Of a DNA stretch of 64,000 bases, positions 1 through 10,300 are shown one piece after another. Source of the DNA: Mytilisepta virgata (lineage: Eukaryota; Mollusca; Bivalvia; Mytilida; Mytilidae); assembly GCA_028015205.1 (NCBI GenBank), contig CM051514.1, forward strand, positions 44,222,150 through 44,286,149, given 5' to 3'. Numbering within the stretch: position 1 is the first letter of the stretch; every line of letters starts with the position of its first letter. Under the pieces are notes generated by a model. It was not told where the DNA came from. It did no database searches and was given only the letters and a program-made list of their open reading frames with translations. A program made the position numbers and the translations under genes.

Positions 1-2153
1 GTCTTTGTTTTTATTAATTTGATTTTAATCTTTTTATGTTACACAGTGCAGCCTTTTTTTTTTGTACGATTAATATTACCTTGTTAACTCTCCTGTACGC
101 ACTTTTTCAATTTTTTTCGCTGGTTGTCGAGTCTTTAATCGCAGTTTAACATCCTAGAACACAGAAATCCCACTTAGCCGTAAAATATTCTGAAAATTAC
201 AATTGAGCCTTTATCTTAAACGGATTATGTTCCAATTTCCAAATTTTACATTAGGTTTTCTTTCTAGTAATTAAATTAGAAGACGTCTATATCCTAATAC
301 TGAAGATTCTTAGTAATAGTAGATAAATTGCCTGCTACCTGCTGATTTTCCTCTTAAGGTAATTTGTATTCAGAGATTTATCGCCTGCAAATTGGTAATA
401 ATGCTTTTCAGCGGGACGTTATATGTCGGAATAATGATTTAAATCATGCAACAAGAAACCGTTAATTTGATAAAAACCCATCATTGACCAACCATCGTCT
501 CTCTCTATCATTTTCCATAGAATCCTTAGCATACAATATCTTTAGTGTCGTTAAATACGATCTTGTATATTCATAGAGCTGAAAAATGAAAGCTTCTGTA
601 TTGCTTCATATATCCCATAATTATGGTTTTGTACTCATAATTTTTCGCTCGAAAAGTTTTTAGTTACTCATTACTTACACTGTACAGAGACGATTCATTA
701 AATGCTCATAAAAGTTTTAATCATGAAATGGATTCCTTTGAACGACAAAAACTCTGAATAATGGATGTTTCAGTTTTTTAGTTTTTTTATAGACTTTTTA
801 TATTTTAATGGTGAACAGCTTTTATAAATTGATTTTTATTCATGTTTCTATTTTTCCAAGTTTTCCCTAACGACTTTTGTCTGGGGTAACCATCAAGAAA
901 CATCTTAATTTACAAACTGTTGATTTCTTAAGCAGTAGATCAAAGACCGATGTCTGTGTCCAGTAGATATTTATAACTCTTTGTTTGATATTCATCTTTC
1001 TCTTAATTCTGTACGCATTTATACATCTCTTGACCCGTTCTGATATCAAAACACGTTGGCTAATAATGGTCGTGATATTTCCTGCCAAAAACGTTCGGAT
1101 GACCTTTCGGAGTTTTACATTGTCAGTAGAGAAAAAGGATTCTACAACACTTGAAGCGTTAATTATGAAATTTATCCACTCTTGATAATTAAATTTTCAT
1201 TTTTGTCTCACCTACGACGAAAGTTAAGTTAGTTTGATAGCAACTACTTGGGATAGATCAATGATATTTTCTATAAAGTTGCAGTACTATCCGTACATTT
1301 CAGTTTGACGACCATTTCGAGGCCCAGCCCCCTAGGTCATAATAGTCTAGTGACTTTCAATTAATGAGCAATTTTCAATGTTAATTTTTATGCTTAAGTT
1401 AGTTTGATAGGAACTACTCGTGATAGATCAATGATCTTTTCTATAAGGTTGCATTACACCTCAGATTGACGATGATTTCGAGGCCATGTCTAGGTCATGG
1501 TCAGCGACTTTCAATTTATTAGCAATGTTGCTGTCCATCAGATTGTTTTTCAAATTTTCTGCCGACAGGCGAGACGTATCTCTGTGTCAGCAGTTTATTT
1601 AGACTGGTCGGACAAGCCTCGTAGTTTAAAAATGACAATTTAAGTATCTCAAGTTGATAAATTTCATAATCAACTGGTCATCGCTGTAGAATTTATATCT
1701 CTCTACCTCTGAGTGCAGTTCACCTTGTTGGTAATCATACGGTATTGGTTTTTATGTCGTTTCATACACCAGAGTGTCAGGATAGATAAGGGAGAGGTAT
1801 GGGTATCCATAAAACCGGTTTAACCCCACCACTATTCAATGTCTCTACCTGATGTTTGTGTTTGGTACTCTTTTATGTTATTTTTTGTCCGGGGTTCTGC
1901 CTGTTTCCCTTGGTTTGATTGATTGGTCTGTAGTTGTTGACCTATGTGTTATCCATTTTGGTGTTCAGCTTATTAATCGGGACATTAACTTTGCAAAACT
2001 AATTGTAGTGCTTCAATACCAAGATTTACCAAAACAAAAGCCAAAATGCAAAGTGTTGTGTCCGAAGGAGAGATATTTTTCTGCAGCTGAGCTTGATATA
2101 TACATCAGCAGAGATATCCAATCATTTACAGTAGAAATTGTTCTATGACACCA
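1..2153. other. Intergenic flank left of the CACTA element, repeat-derived
   Basis: No gene is supportable. Two degenerate direct copies of a ~170 bp unit lie at about 1223-1385 and 1394-1545; both contain AAGTTAGTTTGATAG and a later CGAGGCC/CTAGGTCAT block. From about 1760 to 1990 there is a piece of a dispersed repeat whose core GTTTAACCCC.CCAC recurs at 35417 and 36119 and, reversed, near 44030. The 98-aa open frame at 1852-2148 lies in this repeat and shows no family resemblance that I recognise. Confidence 0.5.
1223..1545 (+). repeat. Two tandem copies of a ~170 bp unit
   Basis: The segments starting at 1223 and 1394 share GTTAGTTTGATAG, then ACTAC..G.GATAGATCAATGAT, then TTTCTATAA.GTTGCA, then a GACGA...TTTCGAGGCC block and finally GACTTTCAATT.A. 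They differ by substitutions and small gaps, so this is an old duplication. Nothing coding is visible. Confidence 0.6.
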
Positions 2154-2350
2154 CACTGTAAAAAATGCCAACGCTCAACATGTTTAAAGAGTGTTTAAAT
2201 ATTAAATATTAATGTTTTATACCTAAATACTGGTGTTGAATTTCAAAACACAACCTGTTTAAATTTATAAACAGGTCTGTTTAATCGTAAAGTAGTGTAA
2301 ACACCAGATGTTTATAAAACTTCTCAGTGCCATAAACACTTCTTAAACGC
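2154..2350. repeat. Left subterminal repeat zone of the CACTA element
   Basis: Immediately inside the left terminus are repeated short motifs: CAACATGTTTAAA, GAGTGTTTAAAT, CCTGTTTAAATT, ACAGGTCTGTTTAA, GTGTAAACACC, ATGTTTATAAAA and CATAAACACTTC. They are permutations of the GTGTTTA/TAAACAC word that also fills the right end. Known CACTA elements carry such subterminal motifs as binding sites for their own proteins; that role here is inference. Confidence 0.7.
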
Positions 2351-3618
2351 CTTTTTAGAAACCACGCAAAAGCTTGTCTTTCCGACGATTTTGTACTTTA
2401 TAAGTTTGAGTAAGTACGCCTTAAATTATAATATACCACTAATTTGCATTTGTTTCGTGACATATACTGTATAGACGCGTATTTGAATGGAAAACTTAAA
2501 TTTATAAATAAAATATCGCACAAAATCATGTTTTTTAAAAACACAGTGCAATGCATTATTGCTTGGAATGATATATTATCAACTTTATGATATCCAGAAT
2601 TAAAAAACAAATTTTAGGGACATACATTCAATTAATTATGGTCCCCAATATTAATTATTTGGACCATATGCTACTGTTACGTTTAATTTATAAATGCTGG
2701 TATTTACTAATCCCGTGTAATCGTAAGTGAATGTAAACACGTGGATTTATAGATAACAGTTTGATTAAATACTTAGTGATTAGCTGATGCTGTGCCGGAA
2801 ATGATTTGGTTACATCAGTTCCATTCGCGCCAATTGATAGCGTCTCATTCAGCCACAGAAGTTTGAGGAACAAAGGAGTCTTCGAAGAAATATAAGAATT
2901 AATAGGTTTGAATTTTTGATACATAGAGTTAGTTTTTTATGTTGATTTATTGTTAAATTATTACGTTTAATAACATTTGCACGGTGTATACTAGTCACAT
3001 TGATGTAACGATGAAGAGTGCCATGCCACGTGAAGAGTATGTACAAGTACACAGTTGTTTTTTTGTTATGTCAATAATTTTTGTCAGTAATTTTTTATTT
3101 TTATTTTAAAATGTTCATTAAGTATACAGCTTTGTTGAAATTCAGTGTCGACTGGTTAACTGAACATTGTTTGTGTTAGGTCTTTTTTCCGGAATCCTCT
3201 CTCCGACATTGTGTAAATGTTATTGTCAATCACTACATTTCCGGCCGTCTGTTTTGAAAATGATGGAACGTATTATTTGGATTTATCCATCCTTATGTAA
3301 GCCTAAGTAATATTTTTGAACTACAAAGGGAAAAAATATTTTTAAAAAACATATACCTGCATTTTTGTGAAACTGTAAATGTAGTAGTATGCGGCCATTT
3401 CGAATAATTCGCCTACATTGACCTGAACAAGGTCAGATTCTATCAGTATATTCTTACGTTTTTTTTCTTCTCTTTCTCACTGGTGGATTGAGTAGCTGGT
3501 GAGCAAGAGTACTTTTCCCTTCTATCACTCTGTCTTTCAATAGGAACTACAAACTTGATGTTAACTTGATGGCACGCACACTTTTTAAAGAATAACTCAA
3601 TATTTTTTTACTGAGTAA
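2351..3618 (+). other. 5' non-coding region of the transposase gene
   Basis: This 1.3 kb stretch between the left subterminal repeats and the transposase start holds no recognisable coding exon. It presumably contains the transposase promoter and leader. No TATA box at a convincing position stands out. The minus-strand open frames of 67-78 aa here have no recognisable features. Confidence 0.4.
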
Positions 3619-6078
3619 ATGGATGAGATCAGATGTTCAATGTGTTTTTTCAGTACAAAATATTTTAACCATTATAGGTCTCATGTAGTAAGAATTCACA
3701 AAAATGATCCAAATTTTATTGTTCATTGTTGTATAGATAACTGTGCTTATAGTACAAAAAAATGGAGTTCATATAGGTCTCATATTAGTAGAAAACATCA
3801 AGATATCTTGCAGCAAAACAATCAGCAGGATAATGAAGATGATGATGATGACGAAATATTTGAAAATGCATGTATTGCTGAACAGAATGTGGACAGTTTA
3901 CAAATGCAAACACAAAATACTGCAGTGCATACATTAGCATTTGAATCTAAAAATGACATGCCACAACAAGCATTAGACAATTTTGTTGAAACAACAAGAC
4001 AATTAGTTCAGTCAAATATACAATTAGTACTTGATAAACTGAAAGAGAGAAACATTGATGTAGCTGATGTTGAACCTACAATGTCTGAAATTGATCATTC
4101 ATTCGAAGCTTTGAACTCCGCATACAAAAGAAATAAGTTTTACACAGAAAATCTGGGCTATATTGCACCAGAAGAAGTCTTTCTTGGTTCAGTTAGGAAA
4201 ACAAAAAATGGTAGGCCAATTCGTTGTAACAAATATGGCTACATTATTCCTTTTAGGGAAAATGTTAAAAGTCTATTATCTTTACCAGAAGTGTGGCAGT
4301 TCATTCAGAATAATCATACTAGTAACGATGACATTGTTAGAGATTTTTGTGATGCAGATCATTTTCAAAGGAGTCCATTATTCCAGCGAAATCCAAAAGC
4401 ATTGCAGGTTGTAATATACACTGATGATTTAGAAATTGTAAATCCCCTTGGTGCACATGTTAAAAAGCATAAAATAACTGTATTTTACTTCACCTTGTGC
4501 AATATCCCACCAGAATTTCGGTCTAAACTACATTCTATGCAGTTGTTAGCCATAGCTAAAACCAAGGACGTCAAGCGGTTTGGACCTAAAAATTTGTTAA
4601 ACGATTTTATTCAGACTATGAATGAACTTTCTCAGGGTGGAATTCAGATGCTTTTACATGGTTCATATCATAACATAGAAGGGTCTCTTGTTTACATTCC
4701 AGCAGATACTCCTGCCTCAAACTGGTTAGGTGGATTTAAAGAGGGAGTTTCATTTTCTTACAAAGTCTGCAGAACATGCAATGCATCTACATGTAACTCG
4801 GATTTGAAACATTCATTTTGTGAAAATGAATTCAAACTACCAGATTATAATTTGCATAAGCAAAGATGTGATACACTAGAAGGGCTTGATAAGAATGGTC
4901 GTCAGCACTTTAGTAAAGTTTGGGGAATAACTGGTCGGTCTGCACTTTGTGATATTGCTGATTTTAATTTATGTGTTGGATTAGTTCATGATCCGATGCA
5001 TATCTTCTTAGAAGGAATTCTGCGTTTAGAGCTTCAGTTAGTTCTTTTTGACTTGATATTCAACCAGAAAAGATTTACCTTAGCATGGCTGAACCATCAG
5101 TTAAGAATATATTCATATTCGTACTCACAAGTGAAAAATAAACCAGAACCCATTGAAAGAAAACAAGTTTTAGGAACATCACCATTTAGGCAAACTGCTG
5201 CAGCAATGATTACACTTTGTGAAGTGCTCCCTCATATAGCTGGTCCAAAAATCTTGGAAAACGATCACAAGTGGTTAAATTTTCTTCGACTTGTCCAGAT
5301 CACATTTTTATGTATAAGTCCAGTATGTGACAGAAATACTGTTGGTATGCTCTCACAATTGATCATTACACACCACACTGAATTTGTAAAACTGTATCCA
5401 AAATCAGGTGTTACACCCAAAATGCATTATTGCATTCACTTAGCTATGCAAATGTTCATTTTTGGTCCATTACGTCATCTTTGGTGCATGAGGTTTGAGG
5501 GGAAACATGGATTTTTCAAAACAAAAAAATGGAAATGTTTTAAAAATCTTCCCAAGTCAATGGCAAAAAAACACCAACTGTACATGTGTCATAAGCAAAC
5601 AATGTCTGATGGAACTAGGAATCCAAACTTTTTATATGAAGGCGACATTGTAAAAGAGGGAGTAGAAAAAAAGTTTTTGGAGTTGTATCCAGATCTTTTA
5701 GAGTCTTTTAAAGCACTGACTAATGAGAATTTTGGGGATGGAGAGTCGCCAATGGTTTATGTAAGCGAGTTTGTTGAAATTTGTGGACATCAGTACAAAG
5801 TTGGTTGCATTCTGTTTACTGGGGTAGAAAATTGGATTCCACAATTTGCAATAATTCAAAGCATCATTGTGTTCAAGGACAGGAAACTTTTTGTTGTGAA
5901 AAAAATGTCAACTGAATGTTTTGTTCCAAAATACTTGTCATATAAAATATCAGAAACAGGACAACTTAGTATCATATCCCAGACAAACATGAAATTTAAA
6001 TGGCCTTTATGGTCACAAACAGTAGATGGAGGAGAGTATGTACTAAACAAATACTCCTACTTTAGCGAGTTTTTCTAA
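3619..6078 (+). CDS. CACTA (EnSpm/Tnp2-like) transposase with two N-terminal C2H2 zinc fingers
   Basis: A single 819-codon frame with no internal stops. Two C2H2 fingers open the protein: C6/C9/H22/H27 and C37 or C38/C42/H55/H60. A D/E-rich linker (about 68-82) follows. The middle resembles Tnp2 of plant CACTA elements: a TDD-LEIVNPLG segment (D269/D270) matching the TDG.NPFG motif, a PADTPASNWLGGF block (D363) followed by a C..C pair, and DPMHIFLEG (D458, E465), which fits the third acidic position. Further on, an FGPLRHLWCMRFEGKHGFFK block resembles the DUF4218 region. These acidic residues are my best reading of the DDE triad, not a proven assignment. The enzyme should act in the nucleus on the element's ends by cut and paste. 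A likely poly(A) signal lies at 6408. The gene is followed on the same strand by the CIDE-N gene. Confidence 0.85.
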   Translation: MDEIRCSMCFFSTKYFNHYRSHVVRIHKNDPNFIVHCCIDNCAYSTKKWSSYRSHISRKHQDILQQNNQQDNEDDDDDEIFENACIAEQNVDSLQMQTQNTAVHTLAFESKNDMPQQALDNFVETTRQLVQSNIQLVLDKLKERNIDVADVEPTMSEIDHSFEALNSAYKRNKFYTENLGYIAPEEVFLGSVRKTKNGRPIRCNKYGYIIPFRENVKSLLSLPEVWQFIQNNHTSNDDIVRDFCDADHFQRSPLFQRNPKALQVVIYTDDLEIVNPLGAHVKKHKITVFYFTLCNIPPEFRSKLHSMQLLAIAKTKDVKRFGPKNLLNDFIQTMNELSQGGIQMLLHGSYHNIEGSLVYIPADTPASNWLGGFKEGVSFSYKVCRTCNASTCNSDLKHSFCENEFKLPDYNLHKQRCDTLEGLDKNGRQHFSKVWGITGRSALCDIADFNLCVGLVHDPMHIFLEGILRLELQLVLFDLIFNQKRFTLAWLNHQLRIYSYSYSQVKNKPEPIERKQVLGTSPFRQTAAAMITLCEVLPHIAGPKILENDHKWLNFLRLVQITFLCISPVCDRNTVGMLSQLIITHHTEFVKLYPKSGVTPKMHYCIHLAMQMFIFGPLRHLWCMRFEGKHGFFKTKKWKCFKNLPKSMAKKHQLYMCHKQTMSDGTRNPNFLYEGDIVKEGVEKKFLELYPDLLESFKALTNENFGDGESPMVYVSEFVEICGHQYKVGCILFTGVENWIPQFAIIQSIIVFKDRKLFVVKKMSTECFVPKYLSYKISETGQLSIISQTNMKFKWPLWSQTVDGGEYVLNKYSYFSEFF

Positions 6079-6407
6079 CATGCAAGTGTCCAATTAACAT
6101 GAATCATAGAAACATTGTTTTGATTCTCCTCATTTTTGCTACTGACTTTTAGACATATTTTGTCTTTGTTAGCCTTTTCAAACCTATTTTAAAAATATTT
6201 TTTAAATGTTCTGTAATATGTTCAATGGCTGATCATTTACAAAACAATGAAAACTGTGTATATATACATTTTCAGTTGAATTTTTGAAACAATTTTCAAA
6301 ACCAATACCGCTGACAGTTCAAATTAATCAGATGAAATTACAAAGAAATTATACATTTCAAGAATTTGGACTTTTATAACTGGTGATTTTTGAAAAAAAA
6401 ATGTGTG

Positions 6408-6413
6408 AATAAA
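6408..6413 (+). terminator. Likely poly(A) signal of the transposase gene
   Basis: An AATAAA hexamer 330 bp after the transposase stop codon, in an A/T-rich context. It is the first clear candidate downstream; no transcript evidence was available. Confidence 0.45.
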
Positions 6414-7379
6414 TATGATACACTTAGACTGTCAGGCAAAAATAATTTTTAAATTGTGAAGTCAAATTATATCTCCTTCTTAGCACTGTTCATATGCTTA
6501 AAGAATCTGTATTCATTTATTTTCATTTTTATCTAGCAAAACAACAGTTAAAATTACTCTTGATAATAATTCTTACAAAAATAGATTTGAGCTGGCAATT
6601 TTTTTTATTTTTATAGAAAATAAGATCAGTGATTGTCAAGCCATTAATGTGATATATTGTAAACCAACTTATTTTCGCTGTTCTTTTGTCCTCACAAAAA
6701 ATAAGTTGGTTAACTGTTGTTAATTTTATGCAATATTTGGAATGTGTACAAATGTTTAACCTAGCCTGGCACTCTTCTCACATTTTGTACATATCTACTT
6801 CAAAGTATTTGATATTGAATTTTAAATCTTACATGTCCAAGGATAACTATTGTAGTTTTTTTTCATACTACATGAATGTACATAATTTAGGTCATATCAG
6901 ATTAAATGTAGATTCCTATCCACTTGTCTTGAAGATAATTATTGGGTGGACAGGAGGATTTTTTTTTATATGATATTTTTTTAATCTTCATCATGTTCAT
7001 TGAAAATCCTATAAAATTTTGATGATTTCAAATAAAAAATTTTACATGTACCTCCTTAATTGTGGATTGGATGGGGATGAGAATCTACATATTGAAATGA
7101 TGTGACAGAAGGATTTTTTAATTTATTTTTTTGTGATGTAAAAGTAGAGAGCAAAAGTAGTTTTATATGGTTATTGCATGATTGTAGGTAACATCACAAT
7201 TTTGAAGTGACATTTGCACTAGTACTTACATTTGGTTGCTTTCTTCATGGAATATTTTATTACTATGCAACAATTTATTATTCTAAGCTTTTTGACTTTA
7301 TACACCGTGCAGTTCTTTATGTTAGAATATATGAATAACATCTATTTGGACTCAAATCCTTTGTTCCTCCAGACAAAAA
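6414..7379 (+). other. Spacer between the two genes of the CACTA element
   Basis: AT-rich sequence without recognisable coding exons. It should contain the promoter and 5' leader of the CIDE-N gene. A pyrimidine-rich acceptor-like site (TTGTTCCTCCAG, ending at 7371) lies 8 bp before the ATG at 7380, so a 5' UTR intron may end there. Confidence 0.4.
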
Positions 7380-10300
7380 ATGCCATTCTTCAAAGTTTGG
7401 AATGCCACAAGAACAAAAAGAAAGTCAGTTCCTGCGGAAAGTTTGAAAGAGTTGATTGAAAAAGGTAAGTTTGTATATAATTATCATTATGATGTGTTTT
7501 ATACAGAGTTCATTTGCCATTTCTGGTATTGCCTTCACAGGCCAGTAATTTGAATAAAAAAACTAATACCAAATCCCAAATTTATAACTGGAACATGCAT
7601 CTTCGAGAAGAAAAAATGGTTTTATGTGAAAAGTCATGAGATTTCAAGTTTCAACATTCTGTTTGTTAAAATTCATTGGGAACCTAGAAGCTCATTTATG
7701 TGTAAGTCATAACATTACATATTTTTAAAAAAAAAAGTTTTATGTATTAACAAAATTCTAGGTACTAGCTCTGAAAAATGTACCAACTGCTAATTGTTAA
7801 TTACCATAAATAAAAACAACAGAATACTAGTAATTCTAAATTAAGCTGAAGAACCCTAGCAGTAGGAATGACAAACATGATATGAAGCTAAAACTGATTA
7901 ATAATATTAATTTTCAGTGGTGCTGAAATTTGAACTGGATTCAAAAGATGTCACACTTGTCTTAGATGAATGTGGGACAGAGATAGATGATGATGATGTC
8001 ATGGAAGAATATAAAGAAAAAGTATTTATTGTATTGGCTCCTGCAGAAAAATGGTCTCCCACTGAAAAAGAAATTGTAATAATTTCTGAAGAAAACACAG
8101 AAAGAAAAACCACTGGTAGCTTATTTTCATTTATATAAATTATACTATAAATAAGGATTCCGATTATCACAAAAAATTTAATGAGTGATGCAACAATGTA
8201 GTATTTCATGAATGCCCGAAGGGCATGAGTTAATTATAGCAAAGCATTGTTCGATCACTAGTTGAATATAATCAGAATCCTGTATTAATTACCGGTACAT
8301 TGTTTATCATAAAGATTTACGTTTATTTCATTCATTTTATTTTTACATTAAAATTGATGCGCTATTTGCTTTCACGCCAACTTGCCAAATGTTTTCTTAA
8401 AGACAGCGTTACAACGTCTATTTTTATGTCACTTCCTAGGGTAAATTATGATTTTTATTTTCACAGTGAAATTATGGATTTCATTTCACCGAGAAAAATC
8501 AATCTTTCACTGTCATCTATATAATAATAATCCTTTTTAGCTCATTCCAAAAATTCATGTGAAGGTGTTTATTGTAAGCCAATTCTACATATGAAATTAC
8601 TCAACTTTGTAAATTTTTCATGCATCTATTGATATTAATGCCATAACAATAAAATTCTATCTCCTTCTTAACTTTAAAAAAATGTGTATGAACAATTTTC
8701 TGAATAAAAGCTGTGTTAGGAACTTAACCTGTTTGACATCCAGCATTTTTTTTTTTTCAGAAATTGCTTCATCTGTTGATACAGATATAAATGTACATGA
8801 TGTAGCTGATTCCACCAGAAATGACCAGAAAGAATTGACTGGTTTAGAAAAAGTCCCTATGGAGGTTGATTTTAATCCCATACCTAGTACATCAACTAAT
8901 ACTCCCTTCAGACCACATTTAGTTAACTTCCAGACACCATTGCCAACATTTTCTGATCATGTCAGACAAATGATGGTTGAAGGCAAGGTGAAAGTTGTGT
9001 GGAGTAAAGTCATCAACCAAGCCGCAGATTATTATTTGAATGTTCATCCAAACATAGGCCACAGCTCCGAATATCAGAGTATAGGAGAAAAGATGCACAG
9101 GGAATACCCAGCTATAGAGCATGAAGGAAAAAATCCATGGGTAATAAAAATATTTAACGCAATTATGTATACACAGGTTGGAATGATAATCTCAAATGTT
9201 AAGGTTTATAGAGAAATCCTGACTATTTGATTGGATGTTCAGTCAGGAATGTGAGGCTATATACCCGGCTACATCCGTATACAAATACATAAAATTTTAG
9301 ATCAAAATGGCTGATATTGCTTTCTCCTCGGCATTAGAATACAACTTCTGATGTTGGAGACAAAAATGTACACCATACCTTGGATTTAACTCTTATTTTC
9401 ATGTAAAATTTTATGCATGCATATTTTATCTATGTATTGCATTTTACATTCTTGAAACAAATCATCTGTTTTTTTACATTTTACATGATATCATAAAAGT
9501 AGAACCATATTTCCTTGTTTCATGTATTGTGGGCAACAAAATTTCCTTATCATTAAATTACATGTAAAGTGGCATTCTCGGTGACTAAACTGTATTCCAT
9601 TTATTTCAGTATTTTCGAGTTGAATTGTGGATTTTAAAATTCTTTTTTTCTGTTAAATAGAAAGGCTATGCACCATAACATAATGGTTATTCAGGTTCTA
9701 GAGAGGGTATATGAGGTGAAGTTCACGGATGATGAATTATATTCCATTCGCCTTCAGCTCATGGAATAGAATTCATCATCTGTAAATGTCACCTTATATA
9801 CCCTCTCTAGAACCTGAATAACATATAATACATGTATTTTGAAGAATTAAGATTTGATATCGTAGAAGGGATGTCTTCTTTACAATTTATATCTTACAGT
9901 ACAATCTCTTTTTAATATTTGAAGCAATGACATTTTTGTACTTTATAAAATTATGAAGTCCCAAAAAATAACTTCCTTAACAAAAAAAAATGTATGTTTT
10001 ACACCATATTTGTTCTCTTTTATCTCTGTTATGTGGTTATGATGATTTCAGTAATATACACAATAAAATTTTGATGATAAATTGAAGATCTTCTGAACTA
10101 TTTTTCAGCGGATGGAAAAAGTTGGTCTAGATAAGATATCAAATGTTTGTTACAGTTTCAAATATACACAATATATGTATTCAAATTCATGCATAGTTAA
10201 TTTCACTTTAAAATGATTCAGACTGTATGAAAAAGATATTTTATTCCATTCTTTATTTTGTAGGCATTGTTTTGCAAAGATCTCAGCCAAAGGATTAGAT

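Noticed and set aside
1852..2148. 98-aa plus-strand frame just left of the CACTA element
   Set aside because: It overlaps a dispersed repeat with the GTTTAACCCC.CCAC core and has no recognisable domain.
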